Source: Lineus longissimus (lineage: Eukaryota; Nemertea; Pilidiophora; Heteronemertea; Lineidae). Taken from it: 64,000 bases of DNA. Position numbers and translations under genes: made by a program. The stretch lies in NCBI RefSeq assembly GCF_910592395.1, contig NC_088312.1, positions 18,795,292 to 18,859,291 of the forward strand, written 5' to 3'. This document shows positions 13,201-28,200 of the stretch, in pieces. The number at the start of each line of letters is the position of its first letter. Positions within the stretch are counted from its first letter, which is position 1. Under the pieces are notes generated by a model, which worked only from the letters and a program-made list of their open reading frames with translations, had not been told where the DNA came from and made no database searches.

Positions 13201-16200
13201 TTTCGCATTCCAAATGTTCAATCAAAAAGCTGAAGCAAGCTAAAAACTGGCATTCATGATCCCTTCCTCACGTAATGTCAACAAAAGGACAAGTTTATAA
13301 TATTGCTCAGACCAGTTCTTCTTGGTCATCATTCTGTGGCGATTCCATATTTCAGCAATGGATGAGAGAAATTGGCATCCATGTTTTATCTGACGACACA
13401 ACTAGTGACGAGCAGCAGAAGGAGGCCGTCAAATACAAAGAGTTGGTCCAAAACGGGGAATATGGTCTCTATAAGGAGAACGCCAGGCAACGGGAGATGT
13501 TGGTCTCTAAAGTTGCAGCTCATAAACACATGGCGGAAGTCCTGGACAAGGAGGGGTTCATCTGCAAGGCTGTTGACAGAGTTTGCAAGGTAACTTACGA
13601 CAAACTTCTGATTAACCTTTTTGCTGCGGCAGCCATTTTTTGGCCGTCGGCATCTTGTAGTCTTGTAATCTGATAGTGGATACCAATAATGAACAATAGT
13701 ACATACTTTTATCTGAACCCACAACCTCCTGATTATGACCTCTACTCTCTGTACTAACCACTGATGCCACTGATCCACTTCTACACTCGAGCCTTTACAG
13801 CTTCACCAGCAATGAAACGCAAGCACTGGCACTGCAGATTTTCCAAGAAAGTCAAGAAACTTATACTAACTCTGTCTTTAAATCCTACTTTCAGGCCTCC
13901 ACCAGCGACGATGTTCAAGCCATCCTGTCTGTAGCGAGGGAACTAGCAGGCAACAAAGACTTCCAGAAACTTGTCACGTCCCAGGTGCAGCTCTTGGCTC
14001 AGTTGGAGACAAAACAGCACAAACAAGAGAGTGAGTTAGAGTTGGAGATCGAGATCAACTTGGATGAGGGATGCAAGATGCTTGATGAGAAACATGAGAA
14101 AAACAAGAAGCAGGTGAGATTTTGACTTGAGCAGACGACATTTGTTTCAGACACTTCTCTTGGTCCAGTTGGAGACTAGACATCACAAACAAGAGAGTGA
14201 GTTAGAGTTGGAAATCGAGATCAAATTGGATGAGGGATGCAAGATGCTTGATGAGAAACATGAGAAAAACAAGAAGCAGGTGAGATTTTGACTTGAGCAG
14301 ACGACATTTGTTTCAGACACTTTCTCTTGGCTCAGTTGGAGACTAGACATCACAAACAAGAGAGTGAGTTAGAGTTGGAAATTGAGATCAAATTGGATGA
14401 GGGATGCAAGATGCTTGATGAGAAACATGAGAAAAACAAGAAGCAGGTGAGATTTTGACTTGAGCAGACGACATTTGTTTCAGACACTTTCTCTTGGCTC
14501 AGTTGGAGACTAGACATCACAAACAAGAGAGTGAGTTAGAGTTGGAAATCGAGATCAACTTGGATGAGGGATGCAAGATGCTTGATGAGAAACATGAGAA
14601 AAACAAGAAGCAGGTGAGATTTTGACTTGAGCAGACGACATTTGTTTCAGACACTTTCTCTTGGCTCAGTTGGAGACTAGACATCACAAACAGGAGAGTG
14701 AGTTGGAGTTCGAGAGCGAGATCAACTTGGAAGAGGTTTTGCAAGATGCTCGATGAGAAACATGACAAAAGTACAAGTTAAACTTGTCTTCTGCAGTGTG
14801 ATTCGGGTAAAATAGACAATCGACTGTCAGGACAGACCACAGTACCCTGGGTGGCACATTGGGCTCCCCCCTGAGTCCTAAATGGCACTATTTGTTTTGC
14901 AGGCCCTTGATTCCCAGAAGGCAAAGTTTGAGCGAATGCTCTCCGAAGGTGACGAGAGCTTCAGTACAGAAGAAAAGGAAAAGTTTGCAGCCACACATCA
15001 GATGGTCGTGGAATCGACCATCTGTAACATTGAACTGGAAAGCGAGTTGCAGAAACAAGAACTGCAGTCAAAGGTTCGTCATCTGTAATTTTTCGTCAAA
15101 CACCAGGTTTTGTCACCCGCCATTTTTGTGGCTCACAGTTTGAATAAAAATCTGGTGGCAGTTAGTTTCTTTTCTACTTTAATGGATAGATATCTGACGA
15201 AAATTGTTTTTTAAATTTTGCTCATGCACCATCAGTGCTCTTCAACAATTGGTTTTTGTTGAGGATAAGCTGTGAAGAACTGTTGTCCTGTAGATATTTC
15301 TCTCAATAAGATAATTAACTCATGGTGTACAGTTTCTTTCTGTCCAAAATTGCATTTATTGGCTACATTGCGTACTAGTTTAGGTCGAGGTGGTGAGTGT
15401 GGCTATGTCCAGTTCCTCTCAGCGTTTTTCGTCCGTAGGTCTGCTACTAAAGAACTACATTCTTAAACATAGATGATGCATTACAAGATACACAATGCAC
15501 TTAAAGATACACAATGCATTACAAGACCACTCATTTATTAAGAGATGAGTCCTGTAACATCAACAACTGGCCGGATATAACATAGCCGAAGATCACTGAC
15601 CTAGGTCTTACTTTGCAATAATTATCGACGATCTTTGAAAATTTGCCTCTTTTCAGATTGCAAGGCAGAAAACAGTCAAAGATGAACATTTGAAGAAAAG
15701 CCATCGATTAACACTGGTAAAGAAACTATTGCTTGCTCAGAAAGAGCGAAACAGATTCTTGTACAACTACCTGAAAGAAGATGTTCTCGACAGTATCAAG
15801 CAGATGGCTGAGGTAAAGTTTAAGGACCTTTTAGCCTGGCCTCTATTGTCACACTGGAGAATTTATTCCCCAGATTTTGGAGAATCGGGCCAGCTTTCCA
15901 ACTTACCAAACTGACCTGGCCTGGAAAGCAGAAAGTTTTTTTTAATAATTTTTTGAAAAATTGTGTTGTTGGAGTCTACCAACTAAATAACATTGTGATT
16001 ATCTGGTAAGAATTTTCTTCAAGCATGAATTGCATCACAAATAGAGAGAAAAATGCATCGCTGCGTGGTTTGTCCTGTGCATGCATTGCAAACAATTTTC
16101 AAGTTATGCATAAACTGATTTGTGTGTGCACAAAATAGGAACGGGTGGTTTATTCACCTCAAATTTTAATGCATATGACTTCCAAATGACCTAGCTAATT

Positions 16201-19200
16201 ACCAGATGCACACGTTATTTTGGAAAATTTAACAATGAGCGCACATTTTGGCTTTTTTGTGATGCAGGCATGTTCCCAGGCCTCTTCCAGGCACCACTGT
16301 TCGGTAAGTTGGAGCGCCTGCCTTGAGTACACAAGATTTAAGTAAGATTCTTGGCAAGCTGGTGAATTGATTCTCTTGGGGCAGCCAATTTCGGCTGGTG
16401 CCATCTTGTCCTTGACACTGGATACCAATACCAAACAGTAGAGCATACTTATCTGAACAGAAGAAACTATTCAAAAGTGTCGCCATCTATACTATTAGGA
16501 TGAACTAACATTGCTCGAGTGCATTTGGCATGTTTATAGACCAAGTGCTAGTGAACAGAAGTTTAGTGGGGCATGAAGTGCTTTGCATGTCACTAGCACG
16601 ACATGGGGCCATGTACATGACGTGCTATGCACGTCACTGGCATCAAAAGGGTTAATCAGTATGTTTAGTCACATCTATAAACCTTGATTGTCTGACCACA
16701 GGACATGACAATATTGTAGCCATCTCTTGTAGAGATTCTGGCATCCAAATCTGCCCTTGTCACAATTTTCTGAATTGTTTTAGACTCGAAATCAGTTGCT
16801 TGATCAATAACATATATATGCACTACACGCCCATCTTCATCCACAACATTGATCTGAGTCCGTTCCTCTTCATCTCTACCAAGGATGACATACTCCTTGA
16901 GAAGAGTTACCCCCAGTGACAGTGGCTGAATGGCAACACCAATATCACGGGTGGATCGGATGTACCCAGCCTCTGCATCAAACAACTTGATACTGCAGGT
17001 TCTGAACCCCTTTCCATCAGAGAGTACAGCCAGTTTACCATCAGGGGTGGAGGTCATATCATACAATGGGGGGACTTTGTATTTCAAAGTGAATTTCAGT
17101 ACTCCAGGAAATTCATAGAAGTCAACTGCCTCTGCTGGTTGTTGGAATTTCACTGGATGAGCAACTGCATAATACTTTGGACCAAGGACAGCAACACATG
17201 GAATGAACATTTTACTTGAATAAACTGGCATTTCATGCTTGAAGATTTCCCTTGGTTGAAATCTGTCCGACTTGGGAAAATCGCGAATTTTCCCATAAAT
17301 ATGATTAGGTTGCAGAGCTCCAAGATCAAATTGGTAGTCATTTGAGTTCAGGTCAAAGAGTTCCTCCCGAAACTGCCTGCCTTTAACATCATCACCTACA
17401 GTTGCAGTGGCTTCAAAATCCCGCTGCATTGTCTTAAGTTTGTTAAGGTATGCTGGATGATGCTCTGTTTTGGAGAGCAATTGAGGCGCTTCGTTTATCT
17501 GTGGCTGCAGTTGCTGGACTGCCTCTCTCACCCTCTCCAAACACTCAGGAATTTCCCTGACAATTTGGTAGTCCGTTTTGACTTGTGCCTTCAAGTCTTC
17601 CTTCCAATTCATGATCTGGTCGACGCATCTCTGCGCATGGTCCTCAATTTCTTTAATCAAGGTGTCTTGCTTGTCAACGATTGGTGCCATGGCTTTGAGA
17701 ATAGTCAACTCTTCTTGTAGGTCTTGCATTTCCTTCAACTTCCTCTCTCTTAGCAGTAGAGCAACCCTCATGACCTTTACGTTTGACCGAATTGTATCTC
17801 CAAGTCGTTCAATGTTGTGATCTCCATGGTAGATAGAAACACACACGTTGCAAGCTTCTACTCCACAGGTTTGGCAGAAACTAATCAACAGCTTCTTGTG
17901 TGTTTTGCACTTCATGTTTTTCTCTACTCTGACCACTGGTGTCAGTAAATGAGAACAAGTAGCTCTGTTTTTGCCATGTGTCTTTGAACAGTCAGCACAG
18001 ATATTAAGATTATCACACTCGAAACAGGTATTTGCTGCTTCAACCTCTATGTTTTGGACAACACAAATGTCACAGATGACATCAACTGTGGTCTCTGTGG
18101 TGTGTCGTTTCTTTTCCGTCTCGTTTTCCTTGGGTATGACTACAGGATCCATGTCTTCAGCATCTACACTTCTCCCCCTGTAATCCACCAGTCCCTGTAA
18201 ACCATCCCATGGCCGTGGACAGTCCACTTTACAGGTGGGACATTCAAACACCTCGCTCCCACTATCCTGGCTCTCGAAGACCGTTGACAGGCATTCTGTA
18301 CAGAAGCAGTGCTTGCAGTTACCTACGATCTTCAGGACTCTCGTCTCGTAGCATATCAGACAAGTCGATGTTACGTCTGGAGCTTGAGATGCCATCTTCT
18401 GGCGTTGACCTGAAATGGACGAATGACCAATAAACGGTTTTGTCTGGAGACAGAAGGAATATGGACGAGCCTGATAGCTGCTAGTTACCATGCAATACGG
18501 CCTGAGTCTGATCCCAGGGAGACCCGGGATTGTATTTATGCAAGACCTGAAAGTACTTGCTCTTTGCAACAAGTTTGATTCAAAATATGAGATTAATTAA
18601 TGAGGGTCTGTCGGATACGACAAAAAGCTGTGGTCCCTGTACTTGAGTAGCTATGCTAGGGCAAGTCAAGATCGCTTAGAGGTGGACAATAGCCAATTTT
18701 GGAACCCATTCCTCCGGTGTCAAATCGACTAAGTCATAAGATCGAAAAATCAAGACACGCACTGTATCTGAATAGTACATGTACAGTAGAACCTCTCTAT
18801 TCAGGACTGCCTAGGGACTGACAAGGGATGTTCTTAATAGAGAGGTGTCCTGGTTAGAGAGGTCAAATTGAATGAAAACAATCAATTTGGGACCAAACCT
18901 AGTGTCCTTAATAGAGAGGTTCTACTGTACACTTTGTCTGCTTTATTCTAATAGATAGAGGCTTGAAATAATATTGAGGAGGTCTGTATACAATGAGCTT
19001 TTGATATAAAATTAGAATAGTTTTGATTGATACTTCCAGTTGGCGTTACTGAGCTAAAATCTCTGTTGACCAAGTTTTAACTTGATTTGAATTTCCCGCT
19101 CTTTTTTAAATCCAAAGGTTGTGGGTTTGATCCCACCTCAGGGCAACTTTAACATTTTTTTCTCATTTTTTTCTTCATTTTTTCACTTGTAAAGCTTATA

Positions 19201-22200
19201 TTGCATTTTCTTTTTTTTTTTAAATTTCGCACACGGCCATCTTGGAAATCATACTTTGCCATTTTAAAGCCTTTTGCTGTAGCTAGAGTGACTAAATGGT
19301 TGGTGTATCTGAAAGTCTCCATCATATATAATTTTCGATTTGACCTACTCTTCATGGTCATAGGGCTCAAGCTCTTTAAAGATTTCACTAGTAGGTAGTA
19401 CGTTTTGCCATTATTTGTCCAAGAGTCTTTTGACTTTGATATATATATGTGATATAGGCACATCACAAAACTGATGCTGAAAAAGACCTACCAGGTGTTT
19501 TCCATGATTTGAACATTGTAGGATACCCATGTATTTCAGCTGAGTGCCAGGCCCTTGAGCCTCCTGTTGGGATTTGTAGGAATTCCAACCCCAGGTCTGT
19601 GTGTCTCGACTCTTGTTGATCATAAGGTTGCTACCTGACGAAAGCTCCGCTATTGAATCTCTTCACGGCATAGATTAGAGGTTGTATTGGTCTAAATATT
19701 ATCTGGGTCACCCTATCCTGAGCAATAAGCTAGAGCAGAACCTCTCTATAAGAACCACCCTTGGGACGTAGAGTTGATGTCCTTTAGAGTGAGATGTCCT
19801 GTACAGAGTTCAAATTGAACGAAAATGACTAATTTGGAACCAGAATCATATCCTAATAGAGTGCATGGGTCCTGCTTACAGAGGTGTCTGCTAAGAGAGG
19901 TTCCTCTGTAAAGGTGATATTGAAAAATATATAATGTGGCCTTAATTTATTTATGGTAAGTGGGCACTTCCAGTCAAAAAGAGGTAGTAAGTTATTGGCA
20001 TGGGCTGACAATGCACAAATTACCTTCAAAATGATATACACGGTGAAGACGCTATTAAGCAGGGCCGACCGAATCGAAACACCGATAGCGCTAACAGGGC
20101 CTAATAAAGCATTTAACCATTACACTATACTATGTTAGGTCCTGTCAGCACTATCAGAGTTTCAATTCGGTCGGCCCTGGTCGAAAGGTGCCATAAAAGT
20201 CCTTGATTACGTGTAATAGGCCTATGAAAATGAATCAAATATGACCCAGTGCCGCTACTGTGCCTATTAGTCACCCTAAGGTGGCCAATTTACCTCACGC
20301 CCTGCTTCTACCTTGCTATAGTCCCCCCTTAAAGGGTAGGTACAATGAAAATGTCAAGTTGCCTTTTATTGACAATTTTTGATAAGATTAACTGAAGGAG
20401 ATACATCTTTAAGGAGACTTAACGTAACCATTGGGGGGGGGGGGGGGATAAGGTGAAGTGTGTACTTTGAAAAAACGGGCCCAGGGTGAAGATTTGGACA
20501 AATCTTGTGAAATTGTCTCAAAATCACCACAGCCCTTCGAGGGTTATTGTGATCTCATAATTATCCTTTCATGACACATTCAGGAAAAATGTCCTGACGA
20601 GATTGAGGACTTGCTGCTGGACGTCCTGGACCAGGCATTCATCCAGGAAGTGGTGAATCTGGATGGGCTGCTACAGGATGAGAGAGAGGCTGCAGCGGCG
20701 GAGGTTGAGGCCAAGGTCGTCAAGAACCGCCAACATCTGCTGGAGAGGATTGAAGCAGCGTATGAAAAGGTTAGCAAATTTCCATATCTTCACCTTGGAA
20801 TATGTTACAGTGGAACCTCTCTATTAAAGACACTCTTGGGACTGACAAGTGTTGTCCATAATAGGGAGGTGTCCTGACTAGAGAGGTTAAAATGAATGAA
20901 TACAACCAATTTGGGACCAAAAAAGTGTCCTTAATAGAGAGGGTGTCCTTAATAAAGAGGTGTCCACTAAGGGAGGTTCCACTGTATTTGGATTTGGTTG
21001 GTGGTCTGAGAATTTTCTTGGCAAATGTCTTGATGGAACAGACATTGTAAGAATTATACAACTTTTTTCACAAGAAATGCCATCGATATTATGTAAGATC
21101 TCTGTTGCAATTGCAGGAATTTGAAGATCTTCTGCACCGTGAGTTCTTGAGTGGTTCTGATATAAGAAGGGAAAAAGAAGAACTGGAAGCCAGGCATGAG
21201 GTGAGTTTATCCATAGGTACTCCCTGCGGTATTGAGGAGCAGCTCATACTGTGCTGTATCCAAGCGCAACTGGAGACTCCACTGGTTACCAATCCTTGAG
21301 CGTATAGAGTTCAAGACAATGCTACTCGTATACAAAGCAAGAAACTGACTCGCCCCTGTTTACGTATCTGAGCTCCTCCCATCCTTTGACCCCGGGCGAT
21401 CCCTGAGGTCTGAAGACAACTGTCTACTGAGGTTCCCCAGGTATCGCCTGGAGACTACGGTGGCAGGAGCTTCCTTGTGCAGGTGGCCAGACTTTGGAAC
21501 GAACTCAGTCTTGATATTTAAAAGGCTGAGACTGTTGCCATTACTATTTTCAGGCGTGGGCTAAAAACCCATCTATTCAGACGATATTTTGAAGCACCGC
21601 ATTAGAGCAAATCATTTTGGATTTTGGGGTATACAAGTGTAAATTTCATTCATTCATTTATTCGACTGGAGGAAGTATGAAGCGGTGAAAGTGTTGAAAC
21701 AATGAATTGTCACCGAGTAACTTAAAATGACACTGTTTTCATCTCTTTCAGAACGAGCGTCAAGCTTTCAACAACCTGACGACTCTCCTTGCTCTGGATG
21801 CCAAGAACATGCTGCAACAGGACTTGGACACGTCAAAGAAACATGAGATGCTGGGCCTGAGGAAGAAGCAGCTGAGGTTACTGTATGAATTCATGGACGA
21901 AGTACTGCATGATGAAGGAAAAACCAAGGTTACTTTAAGGCCCTTTGTGACCCACACACTTTTATGCTGTAGCAATTCACATGCCTGCTATGTAGTTTTG
22001 ACAGGTTTGAGATGCTGGGCCTAAGGAAGAGGCAGTTAAAGTTACTGCAATAGTTCATGGAGGAAGTACTGCATAGCACGCATGTGAAGTGCTACAGCAC
22101 AAAAATGTGTGGGTTAGTGTCTGGAAGTTGCATTTGTGAAATTGCAATTTCTTGAAATCAGTGCCAATGCAGCTGTGCAAGTACAAGACCCTACGAAAGT

Positions 22201-25200
22201 GAGACACGCTGGGTGCCAGGGGAGGCTATTTCCATGACCTCGGGGGAGAAGTCACGTCAAACTTAACCACCCAGGTCAAATCTCTGTGGAAACAAAACCC
22301 ATGGTGGCCTGGGACCAGCCTAAAAACATGTTTTGGCAGCAAAACATGACACACAGGATTTCCATAGGTGAATTTTTACTCTTCATTTTTCTCACAGAAA
22401 TATGCCGATAAACTAGCCCAAGCCAAGGAGGAGTATCAGAGGTTTTATGATGAAAACGTTGTCAAGATGCATCATGGCCAACAGCAGAGGCTCAAGGAGG
22501 AGGAGCAACTGCAGGATGAGAGATCCAAGAGATTGGCCAAGAGGCTCAGGTTTGAATTTGTTATTGTGTCCTTGAGCATGTCACTTAGGTTGTAGAGGTA
22601 GTTGTCTATCATGGCCAGCAGCAGAGGCTCAAGGAGGAGGAGCAACTGCAGGATGAGAGATCCAAGAGATTGGCCAAGAGGCTCAGGTTTGAATTTGTTA
22701 TTGTGTCCTTGAGCATGTCACTTAGGCTGTAGAGGTAGTTGTCTATCATAGCCAACAGCAGAGGCTCAAGGAGGAGGAGCAACTGCAGGATGAGAGATCC
22801 AAGAGATTGGCCAAGAGGCTCAGGTTTGAATTTGTTATTGTGTCCTTGAGCATGTCACTTAGGTTGTAGAGGTAGTTGTCTATCATGGCCAGCAGCAGAG
22901 GCTCAAGGAGGAGGAGCAACTGCAGGATGAGAGATCCAAGAGATTGGCCAAGAGGCTCAGGTTTGAATTTGTTATTGTGTCCTTGAGCATGTCACTTAGG
23001 CTGTAGAGGTAGTTGTCTATCATAGCCAACAGCAGAGGCTCAAGGAGGAGGAGCAACTGCAGGATGAGAGATCCAAGAGATTGGCCAAGAGGCTCAGGTT
23101 TGAATTTGTTATTGTGTCCTTGAGCATGTCACTTAGGTTGAAGAGGTAGTGGTCAGGGTTATCAATTTTGCGTTTGCAGATAACTGCAAAACTAAAAGGC
23201 TGGAATAAAGTAAATCTAAATAAAGTTACTGCTGTATTGTCAAAGCGCAAAATTAAAGGTTTGCTCAAGTTGTGATTTCTCAAAACTGCGAAATAAAATG
23301 GCCTTGTGGCATTCAAGGACTAAAATCCCTGGCTCTTCACAGTCCTTCCGAATGAAATGTAAAAACGAAGATTCCTATATATGCCAGGGCATTCTGAGGA
23401 CCCGACCTAGTGAGAAACAGGAGAAGCTTGCATTGACTCTACCTTTGGCTGAAGGTGGTGTTGACACTAGGCCATTGAGCCCTATTGGCGCCTAAGCATA
23501 GTTGCATGTAAAACACGCTCATCCTGCCTTGCAGGAGGTATACTTCACGTGAATAACACCTCCAAGTGCAGAGTGAACACCGTGGATTATTAGGAGAACG
23601 TGGTAAAATAATTTTTGAGTTTTTTATTTCAGATGTGTCCATGTCGAAGTTCTGGATGAGGAGAAGAACTTATACAAGCAGGAAGAAGACAAGTTAAAAG
23701 CCAGCGAGCAGCAGAGGAAGCTGCAGGTCTTATTCAGTGAGGAGGCTGGACAGAATCATGGCGAGAGGGAGAAGGCTTTGGAGGAACAGCTGAGGTGAGA
23801 GCCTGTTCTATTCTCGATGGATATTTCTGTTGTTAAAGGGGAATGCCGTTCATGATAACAGGTGGTCCAGGAAAATAGAAATGCTGTTACACAGTGCTGT
23901 AGTGCCGTTATTATGCATGCAAATTTGCTGAAACTTGGTATTTATAGTATTTGTATATCTGTCTTCACAATGGCAATGCTGACATTTATATTCAATATGT
24001 GTTTATTCAAATAAGAACTTTTCAAATTCAAATACAAATTTCAACCAATGGCATAGGCCTTTAAGTATGTCGGAACTAAACTCAGGAGTGTGGGTTGAAC
24101 TTTCTTTTTTGTAGGATGAACAATGGTTGGCCTATGTCTTAACATATCATATCTTTCAGGAGCTTCTTATGACCCAGTTGGGTCGATCAAGGCTTGGATA
24201 TTTTTGGTCTGCTAAATGTCACACTCTTACCCCCGTGTAGGATCTTTTGCCTGCGCAGGCACAGACCCCTAGGTACAAGGGACCACAGCTCTAAGTCTCA
24301 TCCTTATAAGATACAAACATTGAGTCAAGGGCACAAGAGCTGAAATGGCAAATTATTGTCTCTTAGAAAATATTTGTGCGATTTGTACTGTAGGAGGAAA
24401 CCGGACACGCAGGAGGAAACCTGCGCAGTTGTTGGAAAGATGATGATAAAATCGGACGTTCCTTTTTAGGTCAGAAAGAAAACAGCAACTTGGGGAGGTG
24501 AAAGCAAGACTGGACATCTGGCGAGATGCGCGATTGGTGGCACTGCGGATCCAAGCGGAAAAGGATGTGATCTTGGAGCAGGAGGCAGACGTGAGGCTCG
24601 AGATCATGAAGAGGCTACAAGATGGGGACTTCACGGAGAAAAATCTTCTAGAAAGTGTGCAGAAGGAGGTAAATATCATTTTGATGTTGTTTTGGTGGGG
24701 AAATGCTGCGTGAAGTATTATCTTCTTTGAGAAGTATGGACAGGTCTGGGCTCCTTGATACTTACCTCATGGTCCTCCTCATGGCTAGGAGTCGCATAAG
24801 GCTTCAATCACTTGGGTCAGCAGCCAACCCTTTTATTTTGCGAGATTTGTTGTCTTCTTCTGCTTATGCTGTGGGTATTAATTGGGTGCCACTACAGTCA
24901 GCCTACTAGTTACTAGGTAGTTCACCTAGTGACTTTTCCATCTTCAGCCAAAGATTTGGTTAAATAACTGACTGTGTATCTTTTCCAGATGAAGTTGATT
25001 CAGAAGGTTCAAGCGCCGTCCAACAAAGAGACAGAATGGAGCGGGTTCCTTCTCTCCTCCCCTCTCTTTAAACAGCTCTCCCATATTGAGGAGCATGTGG
25101 GAAAATCATTTGCGTTGGATGATAAAGGTACCAAAAAGATATGCATTTTTTGAAGTGTTCAAAATTTATCTGAGTACCTTGCTTCATGGTGATTGCATAC

Positions 25201-28200
25201 TTGGTTTGGCATGTACATACAGTTTGACTAGGTGAAACAATCTCTTATGTTACAGCTAAATCACAGTAGCAGACTTTTCTCAGAGTCACAACACCCTTTA
25301 AAGGCTGCCCAATATTTCGCATTCACTGAGTTTAGAAATTTATGTGTTCGTCAAATACAAACACAAAGAAAAAGATGAATCTAGGATTAAGGCGAAATAT
25401 TTGTATATTTGGAGATGATAGCGATTGCGGTACTCTCTTTCATTTTCACTTCAGGGCACACCAGTGGCGTACACATAACAGACGAGCACCTCCACACCAC
25501 GAAGGGCGATCAGCTCACCCCAGTGGAGTTGGATCATCTCAGCCCAAGCACGTTCGTCGTCTACCAATATGGCGTCAACATCATGAGATTACTGCAGAAG
25601 GCGGCCGGTGCACCCGTGGTCGAGATATTAATAGCATCAAACCTCCCCCGAAACAACTTCACCCGGAATGCCTTCCGGAACTCGTTCTTCTACCAGTATT
25701 CCGGAAACATCCTCTGGGTTCGCCAGCAATGTTTGGATTCCGTAGGGGATTTCGTGCTGTTGGTGTTGCACTGTTTGGCTCATATCAAAGCTGGCGACTT
25801 CGTTGACGATTCACACACCAGGTTCCTGAGAAACTTTTATAAGGTAGGTGTTATTTGTGCCCTTTGGCAAGTTACTTACTTTATGCCTCGTCTCTTGAAA
25901 TGAAAGAGATGTAACATTGAGATTCCTTATATGTGACGAGTCATCAAGATGGGTGATGTGTATCAAGCCATCAAATTCTGGTAGATAAGTCAAATACATT
26001 AACCACAAGATGAAAACAGCCCTCTATGCTGTGGTTGTTCTGAGGCATTCAAACTCAACTCAAGACCTTGGGCTCAACTCAAGACCTCAGACACAGTTCA
26101 AGACCTTAGACTCAACTCAAGGCCTTAGACTTGGCTCAAGGCCTTTGATGCAACTCAAGACCTCAGGCTCAACTCAAGACCTCAGACACAACTCAAGGCC
26201 TTAGACTCAACTCAAGACCTTAGACTTGGCTCAAGGCCTTTGATGCAACTCAAGACCTCTGGCTCAACTCAAGACCTCAGACTCAGCTCTTGTTTTCTCT
26301 GTATCCAGTACCTGCAGGTTGTGTGCAATGAGATGTTCCAGCTGAAGCGAGCCAACATGGTGGAGACGGGCCCAATGCTGCATGCTGACGTCTTCAAGAG
26401 CGGACTCTCCCACATGGTAAGTTGCACGACGTAACATCCTTCGGAGACCAGCTCAATAGAGCAAGCTGGAAATTTTGTGTCAAAGTTTAAGCAAGAGTTG
26501 AATGGGGAATGCAAAAGAGAAGACTGTTTTAAATCTGTGTGGATGGCTGATCACTTCTCTTCAAATTCTTCAGATTGAGATGACCGTAATTCTGTCTCAT
26601 TAGCAGAGAATAAGTCGAAGTAAGAAATTCATCTTAACCTCTCTATTTGTTGCAGACTCCAAAGGTCAATGTTCAAAAGTACAAGTTCCACCTAGGGACT
26701 TGGCTGTCTGGTATATCAAACGTTGCAGTGTCGTCTTGTCCCTCGTCAAGTGATGCTGGCGTTGTTGCTTTGAGGAAGGCACTGCAGCTGAAACAACAAA
26801 AGGTGGAATCTACGAAAAGGTACGACATTCAAACAAACGGTGATTGCAATGAAGCACTGGTTTGCCTTTTAAATACCTAGCACCTGCTTTTTGTAGCAGC
26901 AGTCTAAAATGTCTACCTGCCACTGACTGCTCAGTTTTAAGGTGGTTGAAGTTGCACTGTCATTTCTGCCGCTGTCCATCCAACTCTGGGTAATCTTATT
27001 TTGATATTTCTGAGACCGTAGTTAAAACTTTGGCTCTGGGAACTTTTGCCAGTTGATGGACCTGTTTTTGATCATGGATAGTGTCAAAACGTGAGGCTGT
27101 GGTGTTTACTGTTCAAGTTGTATAATACTATTATAGGAATTGTGTGTTCAAGGTTGAATCTCAACCATTGGTTTTGACAAAGTGTTGAATGAAGTTGCCT
27201 TGTGTTTCCTGGGTTTGGATGCCATGCCAATGATAACCATGCGTCGATGTCTGGTTTTCAGTGTGGTAAATGTTAATTCCTCAAATGATAATGAAATGAT
27301 CTCTGACTTGAGTTTCTCACGTTTTCAAAATTTAGCTCCGAGTTCAAGATTGGACGAACCACAGAGCCCTGTGGCCAACAGAAAGCTTTTCTACAGAGGA
27401 AGCAAGATATCTTGAATGAAGAGCTTTCAAAGGTAATCTGTCTGCTTTGGTTTACTCATATCATACGGTAGAGAGGAGCCTCATAGCATTGTGGTTAACA
27501 CCAGGGTTTCCGCCAGAGGGGGGATGGGGGGATTCATCCCCCCCTAAAATATTTCAAGGGGGATATCCCCCCCTTAATTTTGAGCACTAAAGTTTGTTTT
27601 ACTGTCAAATGAGTAATTTTCATGATTTAATATGTAAAATAAGAGCATTTGGGAGCCAATTGTAGCGGTTTTAGGGCCAAAAAACGTCTCAGGAGGGGTC
27701 ATATACCCTTTTTAAGAAAAAAAAAATTTTAGAAAATTTTTTTTTTGCTCCCCCTCAAATTTAATCGTGGCGGGAACCCTGAACACCACTGGCTACCACA
27801 CAATCGGGCTTGGGTTCTATGCTGGGGCCGGGGCAGGGGTAAACCCTGGATTGTATTTCTGGATAAACTAGTCTGGCTTTCAAGGAACTATACTTATGGC
27901 TCTTCTTAGTCCTTCGAATGAGACTTAAAATAAGTTTCCTTGTATCTGATGTCTATGTCTGGGCAAACTAGGACCCGACAAAATTAGAAACATGAGCAGT
28001 TTGCGATGTACTCTCCCTGACTGACCAAAGACGGAAACACTAGGTCTATAAATGTAATGGTACAAAAAAACTCATCATGTCTGAAAGGAGGATGCTCCCT
28101 GAAGAATAACTGCCCCAAATGCAAAGCAAATGTGAAGAAGACATACATGTATGGTAGAGGACTAGTCTTGTTGTTAACACATGCTTTTGCTCCTTGGTAG

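Noticed and set aside
18396-18572. N-terminal extension of the TRIM-like protein by 59 residues
   Set aside because: The extension lies in decayed SINE sequence and crosses a likely 3' splice site; the RING begins right after the downstream ATG.
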